From positions 1 to 11,257 of the forward strand of contig JAHWKP010000041.1 of NCBI GenBank assembly GCA_019347775.1: a DNA stretch of 11,257 bases. The letters are read 5' to 3'. A model generated the notes under the pieces. That model was not told where the DNA came from. It saw only the letters and a program-made list of their open reading frames with translations, and did not search any database. The translations under genes were made by a program, and so were the position numbers. Source of the DNA: Actinomycetota bacterium (GTDB taxonomy: Bacteria > Actinomycetota > Acidimicrobiia > Acidimicrobiales > JAHWKP01). Shown here piece by piece: positions 1-5,584 of the stretch (position 1 is its first letter; each line of letters opens with the position of its first letter).

Positions 1-227
1 GCTCGCAACCGGGCGAGCTCCCCGGACGTGTCCGTGCTCGTGCCCGGCGTCTGACAGTCCCGGCCCGACCCGGACCCCATGGCCCGCATCATCAGGAGCA
101 TCGAGAGCGGGCAGAGAGCGAGCACGAGCAGCGGCGTTGCCGTGGCGACCAGGCTCGGGGCGAAGGCGTACACGCCCACACCCACCGCCGCCAGCGCCGC
201 CAGCGCCTTCCAGTTCAAGCACTTCAT
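1..227 (-). CDS. DUF2933-like small membrane peptide, 3' end beyond window
   Basis: The ORF starts at ATG 227 and stays open to the left edge, so 75 codons are visible and the stop is outside the window. It opens MKCLNWKALAALAAVGVGVY, followed by a second hydrophobic stretch (about residues 32-48) ending in a Met-rich LSMLLMMRAMGSGSG and a polar tail. This layout, short and Cys/Trp near the N-terminus with two hydrophobic helices, matches my memory of DUF2933 peptides, whose function is unknown and which often lie near copper or heavy-metal resistance genes. The ATG overlaps the TGA of the upstream His/Met-rich gene (ATGA at 227-224), which implies translational coupling in one operon. The family assignment comes from residue pattern only; the role in metal handling is inferred from neighbours. 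Confidence 0.7.
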   Translation of the reverse strand, partial: MKCLNWKALAALAAVGVGVYAFAPSLVATATPLLVLALCPLSMLLMMRAMGSGSGRDCQTPGTSTDTSGELARLR

Positions 228-520
228 GTGTCGATCCTCTCGTCGGTGTGGCCGGCGCACGACTCATGCATGCGGTCGTGCAGGGCACGGTCGTCGGGTG
301 ACAGTTGCCGCGACATCTCGGCGTGCACGTCGTTCATGTCCCGCCGGTGGTGGCCGGCGCCCATGTGGGCGTGGCGCTCCATCTCGTCGTGCATGGACGT
401 CTCGTCGTGCATGGACCGCATGTCTTCGGCCGGGTCGTCGTCAGCGCCGGCCACGCCCACGACGCCGACGGCGACGACAGTGGTGGCGGCGGCGAGTAGG
501 CGCTTCAGGCGTCCGTCCAT
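224..520 (-). CDS. His/Met-rich secreted small protein (possible metal binder)
   Basis: This 98-residue protein starts at ATG 520 after a strong AAAAGGAGG Shine-Dalgarno box about 5 nt upstream. Residues 1-26 look like a Sec signal peptide: basic DGRLKR, a hydrophobic core, and a plausible cut after VAGA. The mature part (about 72 residues) has about 10 His and 8 Met, many in MHDE/MHES-type pairs, and one Cys near position 88, with abundant Asp and Glu. Such composition is typical of periplasmic or cell-surface Cu, Ag or Zn binding peptides, but I see no named family. Its stop overlaps the start of the DUF2933-like gene. The 85-aa membrane peptide lies upstream on the same strand. Metal binding is an inference from composition. 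Confidence 0.75.
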   Translation of the reverse strand: MDGRLKRLLAAATTVVAVGVVGVAGADDDPAEDMRSMHDETSMHDEMERHAHMGAGHHRRDMNDVHAEMSRQLSPDDRALHDRMHESCAGHTDERIDT

Positions 521-537
521 CAGTTCCTCCTTTTCGA

Positions 538-552
538 GCCTCGCGACGAGGC
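538..552 (-). other. Short hairpin ahead of His/Met-rich gene
   Basis: GCCTCG-cga-CGAGGC forms a 6-bp stem with a 3-nt loop. It lies 18 nt upstream of the ATG at 520, just before the AAAAGGAGG box of the His/Met-rich gene. It could modulate access to the ribosome site or be chance in GC-rich DNA. Confidence 0.3.
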
Positions 553-593
553 CGGTTCGGCTGGCGGTGCCACCCGTGAAGTGGCGTGTCTGG

Positions 594-611
594 GCCGCGC
601 TAGTGCGCGGC
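594..611 (-). terminator. 7-bp hairpin just after 85-aa gene
   Basis: GCCGCGC-tagt-GCGCGGC is a perfect 7-bp stem with a 4-nt loop. It begins at the stop codon of the 85-aa gene and precedes the His/Met-rich gene on the same strand. It has no U-tract, which is common for actinobacterial hairpin terminators. It could act as a partial terminator, or as a processing or mRNA-stabilising site between operon members. Confidence 0.4.
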
Positions 612-868
612 TAGACCAGGCGAGGAGGTCGTTCGAGACCGTCGGCGATGAGCCGGGTCAAGAACCTGAACCGTCGTGGGCGCAGCTCCGAGCTGATCTG
701 GGCGGCGAGAAGGGCGACGGCGGCAGCGAGAACGGCGAACACGCAAGCGCCGGCAGCCAGGACGCCCAACTCGCAGTCGGCACAGTCCGCCATCGGCATC
801 CCCATCGCCAGCGGTATGCCGGTCAACAGGATCACGAGGACGAGGACGAGGACCAGCAACTGCTTCAC
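611..868 (-). CDS. Small two-helix membrane protein with CxxC motif
   Basis: I place the start at GTG 868, giving 85 residues beginning VKQLLVLVLVLVILLTGIPL. The open frame extends further upstream, but that part only translates the tRNA fragment. Two hydrophobic segments are visible (about residues 4-22 and 34-54), separated by a loop with ADCADC, a CxxC pair. A basic/aromatic tail (LRPRRFRFLTRL) ends in ERPPRLV. No strong Shine-Dalgarno box is seen, so the GTG could be misplaced by a few codons. The gene precedes the His/Met-rich and DUF2933-like genes on the same strand, with a hairpin in between. The CxxC loop and neighbours hint at metal or redox function. I do not recognise a named family. 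Confidence 0.6.
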   Translation of the reverse strand: MKQLLVLVLVLVILLTGIPLAMGMPMADCADCELGVLAAGACVFAVLAAAVALLAAQISSELRPRRFRFLTRLIADGLERPPRLV

Positions 869-928
869 GACGCAACCAGCGTACCGGCTGTCACCGTCGT
901 GCAGAGATGCGGCGGGACCACACCCCGG

Positions 929-977
929 TGGTGGAGACGATGGGATTCGAACCCACGACCCCCTGCTTGCAAAGCAG
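929..977 (-). repeat. tRNA-Ala(UGC) 3' fragment, att site copy 1
   Basis: On the minus strand this reads the 3' part of a tRNA-Ala: anticodon stem-loop CTGC-TTTGCAA-GCAG (anticodon UGC), variable loop, T-arm GTGGGTTCGAATCCCAT, acceptor strand CGTCTCC, discriminator A and CCA. No matching 5' half is present. Further upstream (+ strand 1002-1008) only GCTACGT resembles the 5' side, it is about 8 nt too far away, and no normal D-arm forms. Positions 935-971 are identical to 5606-5642 (37 bp), and the next bases match with one mismatch. A 3'-end-only tRNA repeated at a second site is the classic footprint of a tyrosine-integrase att site. Confidence 0.8.
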
Positions 978-1138
978 ATCAGAGGCCGTCCTGATGCTCT
1001 CGCTACGTGTCGATGGGTGCCACCGACCATCATCGAGTTCGGCGAATAGGCCAGGTCAGCAGGGGTTCGGTCGTCCGAGTCGGTCCGGTTGGATCACGCG
1101 TCACCGCGCACCGTGCGTGTCGGTCCACCCACTCCCAT

Positions 1139-1158
1139 TGGCTACGTTCGTGGCTACG
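1139..1158 (+). repeat. Left-arm TGGCTACG octamer pair (candidate integrase arm sites)
   Basis: TGGCTACG occurs at 1139-1146 and 1151-1158, 12 bp apart, about 160 bp inside the first tRNA-Ala fragment. The longer string GTGGCTACGTCG (1150-1161) recurs exactly at 5521-5532 beside the second tRNA fragment. Paired short direct repeats on both inner flanks of att copies are what tyrosine integrases use as arm-type binding sites. This role is inferred. Confidence 0.5.
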
Positions 1159-1194
1159 TCGACGCTTGCGATCTGCGCATCGCTCACTTTCTCG

Positions 1195-1230
1195 TTGATG
1201 TCGCTTGGCAACCGAGCGATACTGGGCGGG
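1195..1230 (+). promoter_or_regulatory. Promoter of MNT-HEPN operon (leaderless)
   Basis: A -35 box TTGATG (1195-1200) is followed by a 17-bp spacer and a -10 box GATACT (1218-1223). The expected transcription start is near 1230, which is exactly the GTG start of the nucleotidyltransferase gene. This supports a leaderless mRNA and the choice of that start codon. Confidence 0.6.
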
Positions 1231-1838
1231 TGCCGGCGAAGGCTCCCCCGTTGCTTCCGGTCTTCCGGTCCCGACTGCAAGGCGAAATCCTGGCCCTGAC
1301 GCTGCCCGATCCCGACCGGGAGTGGACCATCGACGAACTGGCCGAGCGAACGAATGAGCCGTACCAGACGGTCGCCACCGAGATCCGGCGCCTCCAGCAA
1401 GGCGACCTCCTCACCGCCGATACGGTCGGACGCACCAAGTTGCTGAAGGCCAACCGGGAGAGCCCGTACCTGCGGCCGTTGTCCCAGCTGGCGACGATGG
1501 CCTTCGGCCCGCCGACCGTGATCGCCGAGGAGTTCGCACCCGTCGACGGCATCGAGGCCATCTTCGTCTACGGGTCATGGGCTGCTCGCTACGAAGGCGA
1601 GGCGGGGCCGTCGCCGCAGGACATCGATGTTCTAGTCCTTGGGCGGCCCGACCGTGACGACGTGTTTGACGCCGCCCAGCGCGCGCAAAGTCGGCTCGGA
1701 CGCGAGGTCAACGTGACGCAACGCACCCGCCGGCAGTGGGAGACGGCAATCGACGGCTTCACCGAGCAAGTCCGGTCCTCACCGATGGTCGAGGTCCCCT
1801 ATCGTCCGACCGATGGCCAGGTGGAACAAGGGCAGTGA
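1230..1838 (+). CDS. Winged-helix + MNT nucleotidyltransferase, probable antitoxin
   Basis: With the GTG start at 1230 the protein has 202 residues. Residues 8-75 form a winged-helix domain (ArsR/MarR-like: VFRSRLQGEIL, EWTIDELAERT, PYQTVATEIRRL). Residues 100-165 are a minimal nucleotidyltransferase: FVYGSWAAR gives the GS motif (115-116), and QDIDVLVLG gives the metal-binding Asp pair D131 and D133. The frame is open back to 1089, but that part lacks domain sense, and the promoter points to 1230. Its 3' end overlaps the HEPN gene by 26 bp, so the two are co-translated. In MNT-HEPN systems such as MntA-HepT, the MNT protein AMPylates and silences the HEPN toxin. That role is assigned here by family and context. 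The fused winged helix suggests it also represses its own operon. Confidence 0.8.
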   Translation: MPAKAPPLLPVFRSRLQGEILALTLPDPDREWTIDELAERTNEPYQTVATEIRRLQQGDLLTADTVGRTKLLKANRESPYLRPLSQLATMAFGPPTVIAEEFAPVDGIEAIFVYGSWAARYEGEAGPSPQDIDVLVLGRPDRDDVFDAAQRAQSRLGREVNVTQRTRRQWETAIDGFTEQVRSSPMVEVPYRPTDGQVEQGQ

Positions 1839-2286
1839 GGTCATCGAGCGGCTGCTTGAGGACCGTCACCTCGAAGAGGTCCCGGCCGATGCCGACACCG
1901 CCGAGCGGCTGATCGCTACCGCACGCCGGCACATCTCCTCGGCGACCAGCAACGCCGAATCCGACCCCGAGGGCGCATTCGCCCTGGCCTACGACGCCGC
2001 CCGCAAGACGGCCACTGCGCTGCTCGCCCACCAAGGCCTCCGCCCCACCTCGACGGGCGGTCACATCGCCGTGGCCGACGCCATCAACGCCCAGTTCCCC
2101 GGCATAGAGGGTCTCAAGTCGATCGACCGGCTACGCCGGCGCCGCAACCAGGCCGAGTACCCCGATCCCCGTGACTACGACCCGGTGACGACCGACGAGG
2201 TCGACGACGCAGTCGCTGCGGCGAGCGCGTGCGTGGACGCGGCCGAGAAGCTCCTCGCCGCACCGCAGCTCGGTTTGTTCCGCTAG
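1813..2286 (+). CDS. HEPN-domain protein, probable MNT-HEPN toxin
   Basis: This 157-residue, helix-rich protein starts at ATG 1813, inside the end of the nucleotidyltransferase gene (26-bp overlap). AYDAARKTATALLAHQGLRP (59-78) followed by TSTGGHIAVAD, and RLRRRRNQAEYPDPRDY (106-122), match my memory of SAV_6107-like HEPN proteins that pair with MNT partners. The usual HEPN RNase motif R-x4-6-H is changed: R111-N112-x2-E115-Y116-P117 has Tyr where His would stand, and no His follows. In HepT, a Tyr just after the His is the target of AMPylation by MntA, so Y116 is a candidate for that. Whether this form cleaves RNA is unclear. It may be a toxin with another chemistry or a partner subunit. It converges on the TIR gene 43 bp downstream. 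Confidence 0.75.
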   Translation: MARWNKGSEVIERLLEDRHLEEVPADADTAERLIATARRHISSATSNAESDPEGAFALAYDAARKTATALLAHQGLRPTSTGGHIAVADAINAQFPGIEGLKSIDRLRRRRNQAEYPDPRDYDPVTTDEVDDAVAAASACVDAAEKLLAAPQLGLFR

Positions 2287-2329
2287 CGCCCGACAAGGCC
2301 CGCCATCGCAGGAGGCCAAACCACGGCGG

Positions 2330-3154
2330 TCAGGTGGCCTTGGCCACCGTGGCGATTTCGTCCGCTATCTCCACCAGCGTCATCACGCCCGTGTTCAGCG
2401 CCTTGAGGTCAGCAAGCGTTGGACTCGCGCCCAGAACATCGTCCTTGGTCAGGCGGTGCCAGATCGGAAGGATGACCTTCGCGCCGCTGGCGCGTTGCTT
2501 GGCCACCAGGCCATCGAGCTCAGCTTGTGGCCACTCCTTTCGAAAGAAGTCGGGCGACAAGATGATCACCCCAAATCGTGAACCCGCGAGTCCGCGGTCG
2601 ATGCTGCGCCGAAGACCATCCCCGACGGTCAAGGTGAAGTCGTCGTACCACACGTTGACTCCGCGCTCGATGAGCAGCTCCGCGAGCGGACGCGCCACCG
2701 CTTCCTTGTCCTCCGATGCGTGGGAGATGAAGACGTCGTACACCGACGACGGCGTGTCTCCCGGGACGGCACCAAGGATGCCAGTCCTAACCGGACGAAA
2801 CTGATGTTCCGCCGCCGTAGCTCGGCTCTGAAGCTGCTTGATGGCGCGCTTCTGCTCCTCATCCTGCTTCCTGCCGAGTCTCGCTTCGGCGATGTGAAGC
2901 GACTTCTGCTTGGCGGCGAGCTTCTTCTCGAGATCTGCCCGCCGCTTCTCCGCCGCTACAGCTGATTTCGCCTGTCGGTCAGCTTCCTTGATCCGGCTCG
3001 CCGCCGACGTGGACGTTGATGCCCTGGGTGCGCGCTCGCGGTTGCTGGCCTCCTTCTCCCGCGCGCTCGCGACCTTGGAGGACTCCACGGCGATCTTCTG
3101 GTGGAGCCCTTGCACGTCCTTCCTCAGGCGGTCGAGCTCGGCCTGGGAACTCAC
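2330..3154 (-). CDS. Coiled-coil + TIR domain protein, probable NAD-consuming defence effector
   Basis: This 274-residue protein starts at GTG 3154 with AGGA about 5 nt upstream. Residues 1-117 are charged and heptad-like, rich in K/E/A/R, and predicted to be coiled coil, with a Ser/Thr/Ala break near 44-54. Residues 139-270 form a TIR domain: YDVFISHASEDK (box 1, 139-150), VNVWYDDFTLTVGDGLRRSI (BB-loop region), FGVIILSPDFFRKEWPQAEL. E212, in WPQAELDGL, lies where the catalytic Glu of NADase TIR domains is found. Bacterial TIR proteins mostly degrade NAD or make cyclic ADP-ribose signals in anti-phage defence. A coiled coil could drive the oligomerisation that TIR NADases need. The 78-aa gene lies 100 bp upstream on the same strand, so the two are probably one module. 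Confidence 0.85.
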   Translation of the reverse strand: MSSQAELDRLRKDVQGLHQKIAVESSKVASAREKEASNRERAPRASTSTSAASRIKEADRQAKSAVAAEKRRADLEKKLAAKQKSLHIAEARLGRKQDEEQKRAIKQLQSRATAAEHQFRPVRTGILGAVPGDTPSSVYDVFISHASEDKEAVARPLAELLIERGVNVWYDDFTLTVGDGLRRSIDRGLAGSRFGVIILSPDFFRKEWPQAELDGLVAKQRASGAKVILPIWHRLTKDDVLGASPTLADLKALNTGVMTLVEIADEIATVAKAT

Positions 3155-3256
3155 CGAATCCTAGATCCGTCGATGGAATCGTTACCGCAGGGCACCGTCG
3201 TCGTCATCGCTGGCTCCGTTTGAGGGGTCGTTGACGTGAATCGCTGACCTGCATGA

Positions 3257-3493
3257 TCAGCCAGTCGGACGAAGCCGCTCGTGCTTGATCTGCATGTCCA
3301 GCTCGTTGATCGGCAGGTATTCATCGCGACCATGGCGTGCGAGTGTCCGGTAGTGGCGGTACATCCTGCTGGACACGGTTGCGTGGCCTTCGCTGGTCAG
3401 CTCCGCATTGAGTTCCTCCAGAGACGGCGGACCTCCGGGTCGGCTGAAGACCTCCCATCCGGCGACAGCGTCGGCGTTCTTGGCGTTTGGCAT
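3257..3493 (-). CDS. Conserved 78-aa protein upstream of TIR gene
   Basis: ATG 3493 is chosen because a strong AAAGGAGG box lies 4 nt upstream; the frame is open for 21 more codons but they have no start signal. Sequence features are GWEVFSRPGG (12-21), PSLEELNAELTSEG (23-36), a basic/aromatic segment VSSRMYRHYRTLARHG (40-55), and DEYLPINELDMQIK (57-70). I recall similar small actinobacterial proteins with the pattern RMYxHYxxL-x-R-x-G-Y/R-x-x-Y-x-PIN-x-x-D, but no assigned function. The middle could be a helix-turn-helix-like fold with RMYRHYR as the basic helix, but this is a guess. It sits 100 bp upstream of the TIR gene and is transcribed with or toward it. Its promoter is the twin of that of the divergent RHH gene. 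Confidence 0.7.
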   Translation of the reverse strand: MPNAKNADAVAGWEVFSRPGGPPSLEELNAELTSEGHATVSSRMYRHYRTLARHGRDEYLPINELDMQIKHERLRPTG

Positions 3494-3516
3494 GGTGCCT
3501 CCTTTCGGCCCATGGA

Positions 3517-3652
3517 ACGGTAAGCGGTCGTGCTTGCGGAGTGGTGGATGGTGCACGAGTAGTGCCGGTTCCTGACCGTTAGCGCTAGCTCAAACGGGTT
3601 GAAAGTTTCCGCGCGCAGTATCCACCACTCCGCGCGCGCCAGCCCGTAGCGT
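3517..3652. promoter_or_regulatory. Twin divergent promoters with a shared 14-bp box
   Basis: ATCCACCACTCCGC occurs on the minus strand at 3549-3536 and on the plus strand at 3620-3633, a perfect 14-bp inverted repeat 70 bp apart. Each copy is followed after exactly 13 bp by a -10-like box: TACCGT (minus, 3522-3517) ahead of the 78-aa gene and TAGCGT (plus, 3647-3652) ahead of the RHH gene. In both, ACCACT inside the box falls at -35 with a 17-bp spacer. The symmetric geometry indicates that both genes are under the same factor, either a regulator or a sigma factor. The RHH protein is a natural candidate for the regulator. Confidence 0.6.
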
Positions 3653-3659
3653 GCGACGC

Positions 3660-3857
3660 ATGGCTCGACCAAAGGTGCACCACGAAGACCGCGTCACCAC
3701 TGCGTTCAGGCTTCCGAAGGACCTGCACGCAAAGCTCACCGAAGCCGCCGCTGAACGAGACCTGTCCGCCAACTTCCTCGCCGTCAAGGCGCTGGAGGAG
3801 TTCCTGGACAACCTCGTGCCCGCCGACCAACTTCGGCTCACGCGGAACGCCTCCTGA
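3660..3857 (+). CDS. Ribbon-helix-helix DNA-binding protein
   Basis: I take ATG 3660, giving 65 residues, because the TAGCGT -10 box ends 7 nt upstream and would place the transcript start on this codon (leaderless). A GTG at 3651 is the alternative. DRVTTAFRLPKDLHAKLTEAAAERDLSANFLAVKALEEFLDNL shows the fold in its order: a beta strand (RVTTAFRL, 11-18), helix 1 (PKDLHAKLTEAAAERD), a turn, and helix 2 (SANFLAVKALEEFLDNL). It is CopG/Arc-type and would dimerise and insert the strand in the major groove. Such proteins are usually antitoxins or autorepressors of mobile elements. No toxin follows, and a terminator-like hairpin lies 22 bp downstream. Its promoter shares a 14-bp box with that of the 78-aa/TIR side, so it may govern both. 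Confidence 0.75.
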   Translation: MARPKVHHEDRVTTAFRLPKDLHAKLTEAAAERDLSANFLAVKALEEFLDNLVPADQLRLTRNAS

Positions 3858-3878
3858 TTGCGGTTCAGCGAGGGACCG

Positions 3879-3908
3879 ACGGGCCGGTCTATGGATGGGC
3901 CGGCCCGT
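3879..3908 (+). terminator. Hairpin terminator after RHH gene
   Basis: ACGGGCCGG (3879-3887) pairs perfectly with CCGGCCCGT (3900-3908) across a 12-nt loop, 22 nt after the RHH stop. There is no U-run, but the stem is all strong pairs. It separates the RHH gene from the oppositely transcribed XRE gene, whose stop is at 3976, so it may serve from either side. Confidence 0.55.
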
Positions 3909-3975
3909 AGCGGGCGGTCGAAGACGCTGAGCCTGCCGACGCCAGCACCTCCGAGCGAGCACTCGATTCCTGACG

Positions 3976-4737
3976 TCAGTCGCCTTTGCCGAGGAGCTCG
4001 CCCGGATCGAGTCGCTCAAGCTTCCCAAAGTCGTTCCCGCCTTCGGCCGGATGGTGACCGTCGCGGCGCGCCGTCTCGTTGCGCTCGATGATCGGCTCGA
4101 CGTGATCGTTCGCCTCGGCCAGTAGCCGAAGCACGGAGTCAGGATCTTGCCCGGCCAAGGCCTGGAAGCCGGTCGGAGTGAGCTTGACCAGCTCGACGAG
4201 CAAGCCAGCCATCTGCTGGATGACGTCGTCGGCCGGCGTCGCTCGTTGCGCGAGGCGCACGTCGCGCAGAGCGCGCCGACGGAGGTCGAGCTGCTCGTCG
4301 AACTCCGGCCGGGTCACCCGGCCGAGTGGCCAGTACACCGCCTTGTGGGTGGCGTCTTCGTCGTCCTCGGAGGCGAGCAGCTCGCGGATTCGGTCGACGA
4401 AGGCCTCCCATCCCATCGGCGTCCCTATGACGATCGACAGCAGCTCAGCGAGATTGCCTCGGGCACCCTCGGGTGAGTGCTCCAGTCCCGGCGTGGCCAG
4501 CGGCGCCGTCATCGACGGCGGGGGCGTGAAGAACCACGCGAGCGGGACGTCGAAGCAGCGGGCGAACGCGGCGACCTCGCCGACATCGAGGTTGCGCTTG
4601 CGCTCGCTGTCGAAGGTCCTTTCGATCGCCGACACACCGGCCTGCTTCAGCTTGTAGCCCAGATACGGCGCCAGCTCGTCGCTGGTCTGATCCTGGGTCC
4701 AGCCCTTCTCTTCTCGGGCGCGGACCCGGTGAGGCAC
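3976..4737 (-). CDS. XRE-family transcriptional regulator
   Basis: The open frame from GTG 4737 gives 253 residues. Residues 4-65 are a Cro/C1-type helix-turn-helix: RVRAREEKGWTQDQ, then QAGVSAIER as the recognition part, and VGEVAAFARCFDVPLAWFFTPP, which is the usual close of the domain. Residues 90-253 are a charged helical C-terminal region with no motif I can name. The N-terminus looks cut short by a frameshift. Another frame starts at ATG 4756 (METDPFSASP), which is a typical XRE opening, and 7 nt upstream of it lies a CATAAG -10 box. A single-base shift near 4725-4735 would join METDPFSAS to RVRAREEKGW. The gene is divergent from a winged-helix remnant; such XRE/winged-helix pairs are common control cassettes of integrative elements. 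Confidence 0.8.
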   Translation of the reverse strand: MPHRVRAREEKGWTQDQTSDELAPYLGYKLKQAGVSAIERTFDSERKRNLDVGEVAAFARCFDVPLAWFFTPPPSMTAPLATPGLEHSPEGARGNLAELLSIVIGTPMGWEAFVDRIRELLASEDDEDATHKAVYWPLGRVTRPEFDEQLDLRRRALRDVRLAQRATPADDVIQQMAGLLVELVKLTPTGFQALAGQDPDSVLRLLAEANDHVEPIIERNETARRDGHHPAEGGNDFGKLERLDPGELLGKGD

Positions 4738-4755
4738 TGAACGGGTCTGTTTCCA

Positions 4756-4769
4756 TCCCCAGCCTTATG
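4756..4769 (-). promoter_or_regulatory. -10 box and leaderless start of XRE gene
   Basis: On the minus strand CATAAG (4769-4764) is followed by 7 nt and then ATG 4756. This is the spacing of a leaderless transcript. It supports ATG 4756, rather than GTG 4737, as the original start of the XRE gene. I see no clear -35 box. Confidence 0.4.
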
Positions 4770-4808
4770 CCACGACCGGTGTCCGCTCCACTGATCGGAG
4801 GTACGGCC

Positions 4809-5084
4809 ATGCCCTCCATAGGCCACCCACCCACGTTCGCCGGGTGGCAGACGTCGAGCCGCGATGTTCACGTCACCGACTGTCCGGACGGCGCTCTGGT
4901 GATCTCCCGCCCGGCGCGCGCCTCGATCAAACGTCTAGGGACGACGGCGTGGGTCGTACTCGAGCTACTCGCGCTCGACGCTGTCGTCGACGACGGCGCG
5001 CTCGTTACCCGGACGTCCGCCCGATCGATTGCCGAAGCCATGTCGGTAAGCAACACTGCCGCCTCGACCGCCGGGGCCATCTGA
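4809..5084 (+). pseudogene. Winged-helix regulator, truncated by IS remnant
   Basis: ATG 4809 is preceded by GGAGG with 7 nt spacing, and is preferred over the in-frame ATG 4767. The protein would be 91 residues. RLGTTAWVVLELLALDAVVDDG followed by LVTRTSARSIAEAMSVSNTAAST resembles winged-helix proteins of actinobacterial integrative elements, with SARSIAEAMSVSNTAAS the helix-turn-helix. The frame stops at once within the recognition helix (AGAI-stop), where the family goes on with ALRRL and the wing. From about 5055-5067 the DNA belongs to an IS481 remnant on the other strand, so the gene is disrupted. The missing 3' part is not in the window. It is divergent from the XRE gene with which it likely formed a control cassette. 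Confidence 0.6.
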
Positions 5085-5278
5085 TGGGCGCACCTCGCCG
5101 GCTTGGAGGACCGATCGACCAGTGCCGCCATCCCGCCGGTGGCGTACTTGCGCAGCCAGTCGTGCACCGTCTGGCGGGCCACGCCGTTGCGCCGGGCGAC
5201 GTCGACGACCGTCGCCCCCTCGAGCACTTCTCGCACTGCCGCATAGCGCTGTTCCACCACACCCAACTCCACGAGCAC
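5055..5278 (-). pseudogene. IS481-type transposase, N-terminal remnant
   Basis: GTG 5278 (with GGGAGG upstream) opens VLVELGVVEQRYAAVREVLE, then VVDVARRNGVARQTVHDWLRKYATGGMAALVDRSSKP and CAHQMAPAVEAAV. This is the N-terminal helix-turn-helix part of an IS481/IS3-like transposase (about 75 of about 300 residues or more). After residue 75 the reading frame runs into antisense of the winged-helix gene, so the DDE catalytic domain is gone. The remnant records an insertion followed by deletion. A lost integrase at this position would explain why element 1 has none; this is an inference. Confidence 0.7.
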
Positions 5279-5364
5279 GACCGGCCTCCCACGTGTCTGC
5301 GAACGCGAACGACCACAGCGAAGGAGGAGGCAACCGCCCCGTGGTGGACCCTCAGACGGGCGCG

Positions 5365-5445
5365 AGTGTCAGGCAGGTCCCGGAGCCACTGTCGCCCAGG
5401 AGCCGGAGCCGCGTCCGGAAAGTGTCAGGCAGGAGCCGGAGCCAC
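5365..5445 (+). repeat. Imperfect direct repeats, possible IS end debris
   Basis: AGTGTCAGGCAGGTCCCGGA-GCCAC (5365-5389) recurs as AGTGTCAGGCAGGAGCCGGA-GCCAC (5421-5445), with two mismatches. A shorter copy, CCAGGAGCCGGAGCCGC, lies at 5396-5412. No gene is visible between 5279 and 5584. A TGTCAGGCA start is plausible for an IS terminus, and the transposase remnant is near, so these may be nested IS ends. They could also be binding sites. Confidence 0.4.
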
Positions 5446-5474
5446 GGTGTCCATCATGAGCCGGGCTCGCACAA

Positions 5475-5529
5475 CGTAGCCAACTGGCGATGTCCAACTG
5501 GCGAAAAGGCTACGTCCAGAGTGGCTACG
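5475..5529 (+). repeat. Right-arm TGGCTACG octamers (candidate integrase arm sites)
   Basis: TGGCTACG occurs inverted at 5475-5482 (as CGTAGCCA) and direct at 5522-5529, with a one-mismatch copy AGGCTACG at 5507-5514. The same octamer lies near the first tRNA fragment at 1139 and 1151. It sits about 60 bp inside the second tRNA fragment. The arrangement on both inner flanks is as expected for left and right arms of an integrated element. Confidence 0.5.
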
Positions 5530-5584
5530 TCGGCAAGGCCAAGATCGGTCGCGGAGTGATTCGTGCCTCTGAGCTGGGTCTTCC

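Noticed and set aside
79..614. Plus-strand frames over the His/Met-rich gene
   Set aside because: Arg-rich, without domains, antisense to the minus-strand operon that has good ribosome sites.
929..1010. A complete tRNA-Ala gene
   Set aside because: 3' part is clean, but the 5' side is about 8 nt too long, lacks a D-arm, and its acceptor strand pairs at only 5 of 7 positions.
907..1049. Peptides such as GFEPTTPCLQ and DGIRTHDPLLAKQ in open frames
   Set aside because: These are the usual false translations of a tRNA 3' end, seen at both tRNA-Ala fragments; they are not proteins.
3214..3594. Inverted repeat CCGTTTGAG / CTCAAACGG
   Set aside because: Only 9 bp, far apart, and not aligned with any promoter; chance is enough.
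4868..5278. An intact 136-aa gene
   Set aside because: Only the first 75 residues are transposase-like; the rest is antisense of the winged-helix gene.
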